Source of the DNA: Liolophura sinensis
Lineage: Eukaryota > Mollusca > Polyplacophora > Chitonida > Chitonidae
Reading direction: 5' to 3'
DNA: 64,000 bases
Assembly (NCBI RefSeq): GCF_032854445.1
Contig: NC_088307.1
Coordinates: forward strand, 8,692,017 to 8,756,016
The position numbers and the translations under genes are program-made. Below, piece by piece: positions 1 to 11,388 of this stretch. The notes beneath the pieces are model-generated. The model saw nothing but the letters and a program-made list of their open reading frames with translations. It was not told the DNA's origin and made no database searches. The stretch's first letter is position 1, and every line of letters begins with the position of its first letter.

Positions 1-217
1 GACGCCTGTGTGAGGTATTGGCGTATCAACAACACAGCTAGCATGCTTGACGTACGCTCACAACATCAGCGGAAATACCTCACCTTGCCTCAGTTCCTTA
101 CGCTCGCTGATAGACATAGGCTCATTCTCCGTTATAGAAGTACTTGAAGAATTCCCCGCGACATGAAATTTACAACCTGCGTCAAACAATGAAACGCGAC
201 TACACACACCGGTCGAA

Positions 218-990
218 TAAGCATCTCCCAAACCAAACAATCGTCTCTTAATCCAAACAGTCGTCTCTCAATCCAAACAATCGTCTCTCAATCCAAACAA
301 TCGCCTCTCAATCCAAACAAGCATCTCCCAAACCAGACAATCGTCTCTCAATCCAAACAAGCATCTTCCAAACCAAACAATCGTCTCTCAATCCAAACAA
401 TCGTCTCTCAATCCAAACAATCGTCTCTCAATCCAACAATCGTCTCCCAAACCAAACAATCGTCTCTCAATCCAAACAATCGTCTCCCAGACCAAACAAT
501 CGTCTCTCAATCCAAACAGTCGTCTCTCAATCCAAACAATCTCTCAATCCAACAATCGTCTCCCAAACCAAACAATCGTCTCTCAATCCAAACAATCGTC
601 TCCCAGATCAAACAATCGTCTCTCAATCCAAACAGTCGTCTCTCAATCCAAACAATCGTCTCTCAATCCAACAATCGTCTCCCAAACCAAACAATCGTCT
701 CTCAATCCAAACAATCGTCTCCTAAATCAAACAATCGTCTCCCAAACCAAACAATCGTCCCTCAATCCAACAATCGTCTCTCAATCCAAACAAGTGTCTC
801 CCAAACCAAACAGTCGTCTCCCAATCCAAACAATCGTCTCTCAATCCAAACAGTCGTCTCTCAATCCAAACAATCGTCTCTCAATCCAAACAATCGTCTC
901 TCAAACCAAACAATCGTCTCTCAATCCAAACAATCGTCTCTCAATCCAAACAATCGTCTCTCAATCCAAACAAGCATCTCCCAAAGTCCT
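218..990. repeat. 20-bp minisatellite, about 38 copies
   Basis: Tandem copies of AATCCAAACAATCGTCTCTC with drift (TCTCCCAAACC, AAGCATC variants) and occasional 1-nt slips. Open frames through it are by-products of the repeat. The 1-217 flank shows no recognisable gene. Confidence 0.95.
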
Positions 991-1320
991 CCTCTGCTCC
1001 ATTTTAATTTTTTCTTGTGGTCGGAGTGGAGCGCTATACGCTTACGTGTCATCCACTAAAGTCGTTAGGATGGTGTACATGGAAGAAGGTCTGTCTGGTG
1101 CTGACCATCATCTTGGTGTTTTTTTTTGTTGGGGCGGCCATACCTTAAGGAATCATTACCATATATAAGGGGTTATCATTGTCCACAATACGACGAGAGT
1201 GTACTGTTGTTGTTGTTGGAGTAGTTCATGGGCGTATTACTACAACTTACTATTGATTTTGTGTTGCCTTTCTCTTGACTTCTTTCAATGGCATTCAGAA
1301 GTTGATAGTTCAGCTAAGAC
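991..1320. other. unassigned unique sequence
   Basis: No coding exon, RNA gene or known repeat was recognised between the minisatellite and the Penelope-like terminus. Confidence 0.4.
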
Positions 1321-1324
1321 GAGA

Positions 1325-1500
1325 TAGATTTCTTATGGATAACAACTTCTTGTTTATTATGCACACGACGTTTCGATGCCGATACTAGCATCATTTTCAA
1401 GTGGTTGACATCAGTAAAAATTGCAGAGTTTATATATGTACAGCCTGAGTTACAAGTGTCAACGAGAGATAACAGAGTTCAAAAGATTAACAAAATATTA
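1325..1500 (+). mobile_element. possible Penelope-like element terminal fragment
   Basis: The segment around 1345-1405 has the arrangement typical of Penelope-like element ends: a T-rich run followed by GACGTTTCG and a CATCATTTTCAAGTGG-type motif. Read on the minus strand, GATGC...GCATC followed by GAAACGTC recalls the stem II and GAAA core of the hammerhead motifs known in these elements, but a proper CUGAUGA box is not visible. No coding part is attached. Confidence 0.4.
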
Positions 1501-1734
1501 AACAAAGGATAAACAATGGAAACCTTATCTAAAAAAAATCAGTTAATATATTAGAATAATATACATATAATTGGATTAGGCTCTGTGGGGTTGTCGGAGG
1601 ATTAACGGATCATAAGCAGAGGGCAGGTAGATACCGGTGTCTTTCTCTTGCCAGTTCCCGTGTTGATCGGGTTGTACAGAATGATGATCATGTCCTTGAA
1701 AACAAAGGTGCCACAGAGGAGCGACGCTCAAGGA

Positions 1735-1960
1735 GTGGGTGGGAGAGGTGCTACGATGGGCCGGTATAATGGCTCGGGCAGGGCAGCTTACTTGCCTTCG
1801 GTAAGCCGTCTCAGTAAAGCAGCATTATATAAAATAGGGGTGGAAATCCGTCCTGCAACAAGGAGGCACATTACATGCACTCGCGGTCATATGACTGAAA
1901 AGTTGTTAAGTACGACGTTAAACACCAAGCACTCACTCACTCACTCAAAGGCAGTTGACA
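1735..1960 (+). mobile_element. SINE-B copy, 5'-truncated
   Basis: The stretch around CCTTCGGTAAGCCGTCTCAG, then a GGAAATCCGTCC block and a GACGTTAAACACCAA tail with CACT repeats, matches in order the complete SINE-B at 41129-41460 on the other strand. The tRNA-like head is missing. Confidence 0.75.
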
Positions 1961-2751
1961 TGTTGTCAAGTTCGTCACGACTGCGTCAAGCGTTGATTGT
2001 TTGACCTCCATCCCGTGAATGTTTAACATACTGGCTGATTTGGGTATTTAGAAGATAGAATGCTGACATTTCGGGATAACGGCATTAATGAATATGTACA
2101 ATACTTAACGCTCAGCATATAATTTTATGTATACACTTAACTAAGGATATATGAATTTATGTATGCTGACCCTATTATGCCCCGGTCAATTGAGCCATTC
2201 ATCTCCAAGTACAACTGCACTGTAATACATATATTTGAACCTCAACTCCACTCGTTCAACGCGTTCGTTTTTTATTAACCGGCTTTGGATCATCAGTGAA
2301 ATGTGTCAGTAATCCTCACGTGAGTAAAAGGTTACTGACATCATATATTTGCATATCCTATTAGTGAGTAACCATGTAACGAATTTATTCTGTAAAGACC
2401 CATCAATTCAGTGCTATGTGTGCTAAGAGGAAGTTTTAACAATTTACAATTCAACGAAAGGAGACATATTTGACGTCGTCGGCAGGATTCCAGAATATAT
2501 CTATACTCCACGTGACCGTTGTTGTCCAATGAAAAACTGAATATTTTGTCTGATGCGGAATATATACCGCCATGGTGAATTCAAATAAGCCCACATTTGA
2601 ATTAACTATGTAAATCTTAGTACAGAAAAGATGTCATGTTTTAACTTATTTAGTTCAGATTTTACTGCATTTACTTATTATTTTCCGCGTTGCTCTCTCT
2701 TTTTGTACATTGTCAATATAATTTCACTGTATATTCCTTTCGAATTATACT
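1961..2751. other. no gene recognised
   Basis: AT-rich sequence. Only short open frames without splice support or known motifs were seen. Confidence 0.4.
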
Positions 2752-2880
2752 GTACGTGGGAAGGTCGTGTCGACAACATGCGGATTGTCGTGGGTTATCC
2801 CTAAGGTCCGTGCGGTTCCTCCCACCATAATGCTGGCCACAGTCGTATAAGTGAAATATCCTTTAGTACGGCGTAACGTA
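2752..2880 (+). mobile_element. SINE-A 3' fragment
   Basis: Carries the SINE-A core (GTACGTGGGAAGGTC, CCTCCCACCATAATGCTGG) and the end CGTATAAGTGAAATAT...AGTACGGCGTAA. It is diverged and lacks the tRNA-like head. Confidence 0.85.
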
Positions 2881-3278
2881 TACATGGGTGTGTATGCAAG
2901 TACTGCTTTCACTATTTCCTACATGCAATTAGGTACATAATGAAAAACGAAATTTTTGCAAGAAAAATTCGTTTTCGTGAAATATTACTTCGGAGCGAGG
3001 GAAATAATTTGTCTTGCTAAAATATTGTGACCGTTTCATCTGGCTGAGCAGATTAAAATCGTGTCACATGTAGGACGTTTACAAGTTAGATGGAGTTTAC
3101 AAGTTAGATGGCTTTCCCTAAAAAGGAGCAAATCTTTTATCTATTATAGTCCGCAGGTAGGGGTCTGGCATTCAGGAGGTACAGCATTAAAACCGCGTAA
3201 GACGATGGAGTTCATTTACTCTTAAATGCTAAACTTTTTTATATTTAAAAGTCATTATCTAAAGTGGTACAAATAACT

Positions 3279-3485
3279 GTGAATGATACATTAAGGGAAA
3301 GATGGTTCTTTGAAGAACCATTACCAGTCTGTGTAAGGAAGAACTTTTAAAGGATCCTTGAAGAACCATTTTTATAACGAAGGACCTTTGTTGGTTTCTT
3401 ACTGATCCCCATGTTGAGGGTTCTTCAAGGAACCTTTTAGAAAAGGTTCATCAAAGAACCAACAATGTTTCCGTATATGATTCAC
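3279..3485. mobile_element. 207-bp TIR element made of AAGAACC palindromic words
   Basis: The left end GTGAATGATACATTAAGGG and the right end, read inverted as GTGAATCATATACGGAAAC, form imperfect terminal inverted repeats. The interior holds about ten copies of AAGAACC or its complement GGTTCTT in both orientations. There is no coding capacity, and the target duplication is unclear. It looks like a small non-autonomous DNA transposon. Confidence 0.55.
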
Positions 3486-4008
3486 TCTGAAGAACCCTTA
3501 AAGGTGCTAAATAGCTTCGAACTTACCCAGTTTTAATTTATGGATTATATGTGGTGTTGTCTTTGTTTCTGATAGCCTTAATATAGAAAATAATCCATCA
3601 ATAGCACTGGAAAATCCGGTACTTGTGCTATATGACGTCTATCTGGAGTAAGAGGACTGGCCACCAGCGTCTTGACAGTACTGAAGACGACCGTATGGTT
3701 ATGACGCCTTTGTTTCGTAAGAAGACTCTTCTGGAACTTTCATCCTTGAGCAGGTTATTTCAGGCTTAGAGGCTGAATCAGATCTCAGGTTATGGGTTGA
3801 TAAGAGGGACTTTGATGCTGCGCTTTACATAACGGACAACATTCTACATGCAATAGAGAACAGTATGAAACAGCCGTCGTCTTATCTCGCAAGGTTCCCA
3901 AAAACAAGTGGTACATGTACGAACTGAAAATGGCGCGTATGGAAGTGATTTACACGAGAAGACAACTCTGGTTGGTTGTTCGGTTGGAATAAAATACCCC
4001 CTGATGCT
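3486..4008. other. no gene recognised
   Basis: Only short overlapping open frames on both strands; no domain or splice signal ties them together. Confidence 0.35.
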
Positions 4009-4226
4009 TAACGCGCTAGCGCTACGCAATGACATAGGAGCCTCTGCTGTCGCTGTGTGTTCAAGTCCAGCTCATGCTGGCTTCCTCTCCGGCCGTACGT
4101 GGGAAGGTCTGCCAGAAGCCTGCGGACGGCCGTCAGTTTCCCCCGGTTTCCTCCCGAGATAATGCTGGCTGCCATCGTATAAGTGAAATATTCTTGAGTA
4201 TGGCGAAAGCAAATAAAATAAATAAA
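4009..4226 (+). mobile_element. SINE-A copy, nearly full length
   Basis: Part of the tRNA-like head (GCGCTAGCGCTACGCAATGAC), the B-box-like GTTCAAGTCC, the core, and the AATAAAATAAATAAA tail are present. Open frames here derive from the SINE. Confidence 0.9.
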
Positions 4227-4264
4227 GGTAACCTCGGAGGTCATTCACATAATGCACAAGCAGG

Positions 4265-4265
4265 C

Positions 4266-4327
<62 letters not shown>
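4265..4327. repeat. (TA)n microsatellite
   Basis: About 31 uninterrupted TA dinucleotides. Poly Tyr-Ile frames across it are not genes. Confidence 0.98.
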
Positions 4328-4329
<2 letters not shown>

Positions 4330-5474
4330 AAGAAACATGACAAACACAACTTGTTGATTTAGCTTACTAGTTTCACCCTATCATGATGGTTCTTCAGAGG
4401 TTTTTTTATTTCAGCATATCTTGCGACAGCTATATATATATGCAGGTACATTAAACCATAGTGATCAGTTCTAGTTACAAAATATATATTTTTTTAATAC
4501 TATGTATTTCCTGTTATAATACGATAAATTTACAACTACTTGGTACGTTTTCACCCACCTCAGCTGGGTGAGATTTAAAAAATCTATTTGTGCTTTTTGT
4601 GCATTGTTGTTACAATTACTTTGGTAGTTAAAAGTCGACTAAGAGCTTTCCACCCCCGTGCACGTGTCTCCAGCAGTACAATGAAACTTGATTCTATTTC
4701 TTTTTAGTATTAATTTTAGTCTGTGTTAAATTTATTCCAAATATGAATATTAATTGAGTTATCTAATCAAATACCTATGACTTTTTCTCGTCGCCGTCAC
4801 CCACTGTTTGTCTCCCCTGTTATCGGTAATATCAATTCCAATATCTGTCTATATCAACAGATTATCCTTATGTTATTTCGGTTATTGTCATTACATAAAA
4901 CAGTCACAGTTAATCAGGAATGCGTCATGTTGAAGAATTCATAGGTTGACAACTTTGTATCTTGTCTCAGGCTGATAGCTTCTGAAAACCAATAAAAAAT
5001 AAGAAACAAAACACGTAAATCCAAGTTTTTTTTTGAACAAATAGGCTTATATAACTTGTACTGCAAGTGTCAGATGTTGAGTGACAGTTTAAATATTATA
5101 GCTCAGAAAATATGGAGGCTGGAAACCACGCTCTCTGAGATAGTCAAACCACTGCGTCGTTGAGACTATCACATCATAGAAAAATGAGGTGTGTGTCCGA
5201 ATCCGTCTCTCGCCATTTCACCTGCGATCCTTAGTCCGCAGATTTGACAAGGAACTTATCGAAGAAATAACTCCAGTAACTCCTGTTTCTTTTACCCCAA
5301 AAACCTGATCGCCGCCATATTAATGACAAGTTCTTGATTAAATAAATCAATCAATAAATCAATCTATATAACCATGCTAAAACACTGATTTCAAGCGAAG
5401 GAATGTTCAGCTTATTTTTTTATCACATGAGAATTGAATATTTTGTCATTTCTATTTGTATTTAAAGTATTATA
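4330..5474. other. AT-rich intergenic sequence
   Basis: No exon, RNA gene or confident repeat family recognised; it contains short A- and T-runs and AATAAATCAATC-type low complexity near 5340-5370. Confidence 0.4.
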
Positions 5475-5489
5475 TTAGGGACTCATATT

Positions 5490-5765
5490 GAAACCCCATT
5501 CAGATGGTATCTAATTTATCATAACTAATCTGTTAGCTTACTACGATACCAACCTGTTGGTAACTGGTTAGTTACTAATTGGTAACAGCAAGGTTACAGC
5601 TTGGCTTTGAACTTGGTAAAACATGGTCGTGACCACCTTGCTACCAGTGTGTTACAAACTGGTACACTGAATGGTACTGTACAGGGACCTTCCTTGCAGT
5701 AGCATTAAGTTCGGGGCCAACTGATACATGTAACCAACCTGTTACATGTACCAATAGGTGAGTTT
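5490..5765. repeat. palindromic-word island (GGTAAC / CCAGTT words)
   Basis: About 250 bp in which variants of GGTAAC, GTTACC, CTGGTA and ACCAACCTGTTGGT recur on both strands with no fixed period. This is the same architecture as 3279-3485 but with different words. A TTGAAACCCC motif on its left edge also occurs at about 15972. Confidence 0.5.
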
Positions 5766-5775
5766 TGGGTTCGAG

Positions 5776-5870
5776 CTCTTTTATCGCTAAAGGTAAAAAA
5801 AAGTCCTACAGTATCACGTGACCTGTCAAATATATTATGCAACTATTGCGGGATCACATTTATTACATCA
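5776..5870 (+). repeat. copy of a dispersed repeat shared with 15500-15595
   Basis: The order CTCTTTTATCGCTAAAGGTAAAA, a CACGTGAC block, GCAACTATT and GATCAC is repeated with divergence at 15500-15595, where it begins an apparent TIR element. Confidence 0.5.
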
Positions 5871-5898
5871 CGGACGTCTGAAAAAAGCTTCGCAAAAA

Positions 5899-5994
5899 GT
5901 TTCCTCCCATCATAATGCTACTCGCCGTCGTGTAAGTGAAATATTCTTGAGTACAGCGTAAAAGACCAGTCAAATAAATATATAAATAAATAAA
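5899..5994 (+). mobile_element. SINE-A 3' end
   Basis: TTTCCTCCCATCATAATGCT, GTCGTGTAAGTGAAATATTC and an AAATAAATA tail; 5'-truncated. Confidence 0.85.
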
Positions 5995-6591
5995 CCAATT
6001 GTTTATGCATAGAAAAACATATAAATATCGTGTTGTTGTTCTTACTGGGGATGCTGCATGCTCCCTGCCGCTCTCTACGCTTGCTTTACATCACTGCCAC
6101 TACCAGACAAGCACTAAGCCTCACCACTGGTGTCATCGCGCGGAACTATATAGTTAGAATCAAATTTTCGTATTTTAAAGACAAAGAACACACTAGCATG
6201 AAGTACCTGTCAGATGAGAGACCATTAAATACCGTCTGGGAAAATAGATCGATTTATGTTTTTTAGAATGTTATTCGACTGTAGTATAATGGATTTAAAA
6301 CTTTGGATTTTACCATGACCTTTTCTGACCATATCGGGGCCAGTGATGTTACTTCAGCTTTTTTCCACTTGTCATTCATAGATTGCTATATTTTATCATT
6401 CAAAATGCATCTATAATCAGAGGTATAAATGCATTCAACAAATGAACAAATTAATTGGCATGTCATCGAAAAGAATATTATTAAAAGTATGCACCTCTTC
6501 AATATCTTTCTTATGAGATATAAACCCGGGAGAATAATTTTTCGAACTGGAAACGAAAGACAAACGATCTGCAAAAATATTGGTTTTGTCA

Positions 6592-7648
6592 ATATCAGTG
6601 ACAGAATTAGTATTATTGTGAACAATAGTTGGGCTGTTAGTGACAGAATTGGTATTATTATGAACAATAGTTGGGGTGTTAGTGACAGAATTAGTATTAT
6701 TGTGAACAATAGTTGGGCTGTTAGTGACAGAATTAGTATTATTGTGAACAATAGTTGGGGTGTTAGTGACAGAATTAGTATTATTGTGAACAATAGTTGG
6801 GCTGTTAGTGACAGAATTAGTATTATTATGAACAATAGTTGGGGTGTTAGTGACAGAATTAGTATTATTGTGAACAATAGTTGGGCTGTTAGTGACAGAA
6901 TTGGTATTATTATGAACAATAGTTGGGGTGTTAGTGACAGAATTAGTATTATTGTGAACAATAGTTGGGCTGTTAGTGACAGAATTGGTATTATTATGAA
7001 CAATAGTTGGGGTGTTAGTGACAGAATTAGTATTATTGTGAACAATAGTTGGGCTGTTAGTGACAGAATTAGTATTATTGTGAACAATAGTTGGGGTGTT
7101 AGTGACAGAATTAGTATTATTGTGAACAATAGTTGGGGTGTTAGTGACAGAATTAGTATTATTGTGAACAATAGTTGGGCTGTTAGTGACAGAATTAGTA
7201 TTATTGTGAACAATAGTTGGGGTGTTAGTGACAGAATTAGTATTATTATGAACAATAGTTGGGGTGTTAGTGACAGAATTAGTATTATTATGAACAATAG
7301 TTGGGGTGTTAGTGACAGAATTAGTATTATTATGAACAATAGTTGGGGTGTTAGTGACAGAATTGGTATTATTATGAACAATAGTTGGGCTGTTAGTGAC
7401 AGAATTGGTATTATTATGAACAATAGTTGGGGTGTTAGTGACAGAATTAGTATTATTATGAACAATAGTTGGGGTGTTAGTGACAGAATTAGTATTATTG
7501 TGAACAATAGTTGGGGTGTTAGTGACAGAATTAGTATTATTATGAACAGTAGTTGGGGTGTTAGTGACAGAATTAGTATTATTATGAACAATAGTTGGGC
7601 TGTTAGTGACAGAATTAGTATTATTATGAACAATACTTGGGGTGTTAT
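6592..7648 (-). repeat. 42-bp in-frame minisatellite inside LINE ORF2, about 25 copies
   Basis: The 42-bp unit encodes NTPTIVHNNTNSVT in the LINE frame (minus strand). Flanking LINE sequence contains one ancestral-looking unit (SIVHNNTNSVT followed by DIDKTN), so the array grew from native coding sequence. Unit length is 14 codons, so the LINE frame stays open for 492 codons across 6435-7913. Recurrent variant positions are CAC/CAT (His), ACC/ACT (Thr) and ACC/AGC (Thr/Ser). Two other frames are also open through the array and are shadows. Confidence 0.95.
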
Positions 7649-8700
7649 TTGATTTTCTTTTACCTTTAATCGAATTCATTCTATTCCACACTTCTTTTGT
7701 ATTTCTATTTTCAGATAACTTAGAACAGCATTGCCGCCTGTAATCGCTCTTAGCTGTTTTAATAGCCCGCTGTGCTACAGCTTTAGCTCTTTTAAATAAC
7801 ACAATATCTTGGTATAAACGAGTGCGATTTGCACAATTTTTTAAATGTTTCCGATTTTTCATAGCATTAGAACTATCGTCGTTCCACCAAGGAACAGGTA
7901 TTTTAATAGACACCTTACCTGAAGATTTAGGAATACACTTTTATGCAGCCACATCGATAGCATTAAGTACATTATCTGCAAATATATCGACATCATTATT
8001 ATACATATCATGAGAAAACCACCTAATACATTCTTCTTTATGTACATCCCAGTTTACCCTTTTCACACACTACCTAGGAGGTTGACCTGCAGGGTTCATA
8101 TATCTCTATTACAGATGACTAGAACAGGTAAGTGATCGCTAGGGACAAGGACTTATGGTATCAACAGACCAATTAAAAGACAGGCCTATATCTGCAGAGG
8201 AAAGACTAAGGTCTAAATGAGAGAGATTACCAGGATGAGGATCTATACGAGTGCCTGTCCCATCATTTAATACACACATTTCACAATCATTAATAAAAGC
8301 AGTCATTTCCCTTAGATTAAAATTCCTTGTCGTGCTGCCCCGTAAGTGATCATAAACGTTAAAATACTCACATGATGTGTAAGAACTGTTAATATAAGTC
8401 ATAAGAGTATCAAAATCGTTTCTATCAAGATGACTAGCAGGGTTGAATATATTAACAACACTTGCAGGTGTACCATTATGGTAGCAATGTTAAAACACCG
8501 TGCCACTATACTTTTAAAGGGAGGTAACTTTAATTTAGATAACGATAGACCGTCTTTCAAAAATATGGCCAGACCATCACTCCTACCTGTATCCCTATGT
8601 ATTCTGCCTATAAAATACCTCGGCTAAGTAAAGTCTATATGTGGCTTTAACATTGTTTCCTGTAGACATATTACCTGAGGAGCAGGCTTAAGACTGTTCA

Positions 8701-8848
8701 CCTGTCCGGAAGGTCTGACAGCAACCTGCGGATGGTCGTGGGTTTCGTCCGGGCAGAGGTTTCCTCCCACCATAATGCTGGCCGCCGTCGTATAAGTGAA
8801 ATGTTTTTGAGTACGGCGTAAAACACCAATCAAAAAAATAAATAATGT
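8701..8848 (+). mobile_element. 5'-truncated SINE-A inserted in the LINE endonuclease
   Basis: SINE-A core and tail flanked by an imperfect 11-bp target duplication: AAGACTGTTCA at 8690-8700 and AAGATTGTTCA at 8849-8859. It splits the LINE endonuclease between FYLNN and the PQVICLQET block. Confidence 0.9.
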
Positions 8849-9243
8849 AAGATTGTTCAGATAAAATTTAAGTTCTTCCTCATGAGAACTAAGACCACGT
8901 ATATACTGGTGTAGCAAGTAATAAGCCATCGGAAAATAGAATAAAACAAGATAAGGATAAATTTTTATACTGTCTAAAAGATACATTATGGCCATCGATC
9001 TTCTGGGGACACAGCTGATAAGGCACTAAGCCTCTTAAAGCCAATAACCTGAGAACCGAGGCGGTTCTGGGCCATGCTGAAAACAACCGGTACTAATCCT
9101 TTGGGGTCCTTAGTTTCAAAAACCTTAATTAGTTTTCCACAAAAAAATAGCTATCAACTTTGTTACAGTGGAGAATGGCACTTCCTCAGTCTACGTACAC
9201 CCAGACGAAGTTGTCTTGGTGGCCACAGACTTGAGAACAGGCC

Positions 9244-9954
9244 TTATCGGCTTGTAAAGAGCGGAGTGGGGTTCTTCAGTTGGGGTTCTTCGGTGGGGGA
9301 TTGGGGGAGGTCTTTAGCCGAGCCAGCCAGCAAGGCCTGCTCATTAGAGCCTTCGGGACACACGGGGTGAGTGTCAGTCCGAACGGATTTTAGCGCTTCT
9401 GCAAAGGAAATTTTCTGCGTTACTTTAATATATTGTGCTTTGCAGATTCCTTTCGATAGGGGCAACCCATGCACGCAGAACTATGAGTGACACACCCGCA
9501 GTTAACATATTTAGGATTATTCAGGTGGTTGCATTCGTCATAGGTATGGGCGCCCCCCACCTGGACACCACGGGCGCCCCCTATACTCCGCTGAAACATG
9601 CCCAAAAGCCTGACACTTTTTGGCCAACGGACCGCACGTGGCACATATGGCTTAACAGAAACTATTTCTTATCCTAGGGATACTACTTCGAGAAAATCAA
9701 AATACAACAACATGCATCTAGTTTTAATTTTTTCTTTTCGCTTGGTCAATCGCTGTACTTTAGTGACATTATTTTTCTTCAATGCTTGTAGTTCTTCTGT
9801 TAGGGTATCGGTATAATAAGCCAAAATCAATTCCCGATAACGAGCCTAACCTGGGTCAAACAGAGTAACACTCTCAAACACTCAAAAAGTTGGTTTAACA
9901 ACTGAATAAACCAAAAGGAAATATAATGCGTTAAACTACAAATAGCAATGCGCA

Positions 9955-9996
<42 letters not shown>

Positions 9997-11039
9997 AATG
10001 TTACAATAAATGACGACCGCTTACTAGCATGTACAAATACGTCAGACCTGAGTTACGCTACAGTCCTTAACTTGACTTTCCGTCGTTGTCCAGTTGGCCC
10101 TGGAATATTCCAATCCAGTTTCTGGACGTCCGTTTCTTCTTTACTGGCGCAGTTTGTTATTTCCCCCAGTCTTAACACGGTTGAATCCTCCGACTCGTCT
10201 TACGAAGGGAGGTTGATACTCTTCTGGTATCGAGACCACAAATCCTCCAGCAAGTGGTTATTATATACACGATAATCACAGTTCACAAACAGCAGAATGT
10301 CCGCCAACAATCACCTGTTTGTCCTGGTCCGGCTATTCCAAATTTCACCGGCTTTTCCACTCCAAAAGGTACTAACGATTTCTTCTAACTACAACCATGA
10401 CGTATCGTCCATAACTCCGTCAAAGACACCTTGTAGCTCTCCAAATATCACTGTCGTATCACTGTCGATCTCTGTTCATAACTATCACTGACTCTCCCTA
10501 AGCCTACAAAACTTCCTACAATATTATATATTGTCATCGAAGCTTCGAGAAAGAACAAAGAAAAAACATAAACAAGGTCATTTTCTAGAAGCATCGGTCA
10601 ATCGAAACTGATTGGCTAGAAATTTACCAGATGACTACCTGGCTGCGGCTGAAATGAACACGTCACGTGACTAAGCCGCACTGAGAAATGTACAACTATA
10701 AAGATACAATGTATTGTTACATGACACTTCCCCTTCTGTGACATCACCCCCAAAACCATGTATTACCCCACGAGACACGAATGGCAAAGATTGTAATTTA
10801 CACGTGATATCCCGGGCCATAAGAGAGGTTACCGAAAGGGCTTTCTTTACCTGGGTGGCACTGCTACATACTACTAAAAGATACCTGCCATTCATCTTTT
10901 TTACCTGCTTCACATTGTCAATTGCTTGCTGTAAGCTTTGTCCAAATTTAATGGGATTCCAGCCAGTTACGGGCAAACTGCCCACAGACGAAATCACGAC
11001 ATTGTTATTATTACTGTCCTGTTTCTGAAAATAGAACAA
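9244..11039 (-). mobile_element. jockey-like LINE ORF1 remnant with zinc-knuckle
   Basis: Minus strand. The N-terminal block at 10690-11039 ends in RGVIHGFGGDVTEGEV, which resembles the conserved RGVI segment of LINE ORF1 proteins. The block at 9420-9645 carries a CCHC-type knuckle pattern (HTYDEC, YVNCGCVTHSSACMGCPYRK), and 9244-9420 continues with KVTQKISFAEALKSV, typical of the region after the last knuckle. The two halves are about 1 kb apart, more than the family spacing, and an (AT)n run lies between them, so an insertion is likely. It is the upstream ORF of the element whose ORF2 lies at 6390-9080. Confidence 0.65.
9957..9992. repeat. (AT)n microsatellite
   Basis: About 18 AT dinucleotides between the two ORF1 blocks of the LINE. 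Confidence 0.95.
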
Positions 11040-11280
11040 TACAGAAAAAAATTGTTAACAAGTACAATAAATAAGCTACAAAAGTATAATATAAATTTGG
11101 AATTTAGAAGAGCGAAAACTATTACCAGTAAATCCAAAAGATACCTGGTACACAACGCTATAGAAAACACTCTCAATACACGCCTGTAATAGTGACGGAA
11201 GTTATAATTATCTGTGTACGGACTGGCTCTATTTTCTTGTTTATTTATTTATCTATTTATGTATTTATCTATTTATTGGA

Positions 11281-11388
11281 TTTCCCCTGGGCTCTGCCCG
11301 GTTTCCATCCACCATAATGCTGTCCGCCGTCGTATAAGTGAAATATTCTTGAGTACGGCGTAAAACACAAATCAAATAAACAAATTTA
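11281..11388 (+). mobile_element. SINE-A 3' fragment
   Basis: CTGGGCTCTGCCCGGTTTCC, ATAATGCTGTCCGCCGTCG, the GTATAAGTGAAATATTCTTG end and an AAATAAACAAAT tail. Confidence 0.9.

Larger units (their letters stand above)
6390..9080 (-). mobile_element. jockey-like LINE ORF2, endonuclease plus linker, 3'-truncated
   Basis: Read on the minus strand from about 9080. An apurinic-endonuclease start (GLSSHEEELKFYLNN, then ICLQETMLKP at about 8630-8690) is followed by endonuclease blocks around 8140-8400 (GTRIDPHPGNLSHLDL and SPCPSDHLPV). Next comes the endonuclease-RT linker at 7913-7640 (PWWND, then KEVWNRMNSIKGK) and a DKTNIFADRL block at about 6570. The element stops near 6390 before any reverse-transcriptase motif, so it cannot encode its own replication. 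A 42-bp array has expanded inside the linker, a SINE-A copy interrupts the endonuclease, and stops and frame changes separate the endonuclease blocks. ORF1 lies upstream at 9244-11039. The clade assignment rests on motif order only. Confidence 0.8.

Noticed and set aside
4072-4347. Overlapping frames with Tyr-Ile repeats (similar frames at 25273, 37759 and 37805)
   Set aside because: They are translations of (TA)n tracts joined to SINE or intron sequence.
6386-7652. Two further open frames of more than 400 codons across the 42-bp array
   Set aside because: They are products of a 42-bp period in which no frame has a stop. Only the frame joined to LINE motifs on both sides is meaningful.
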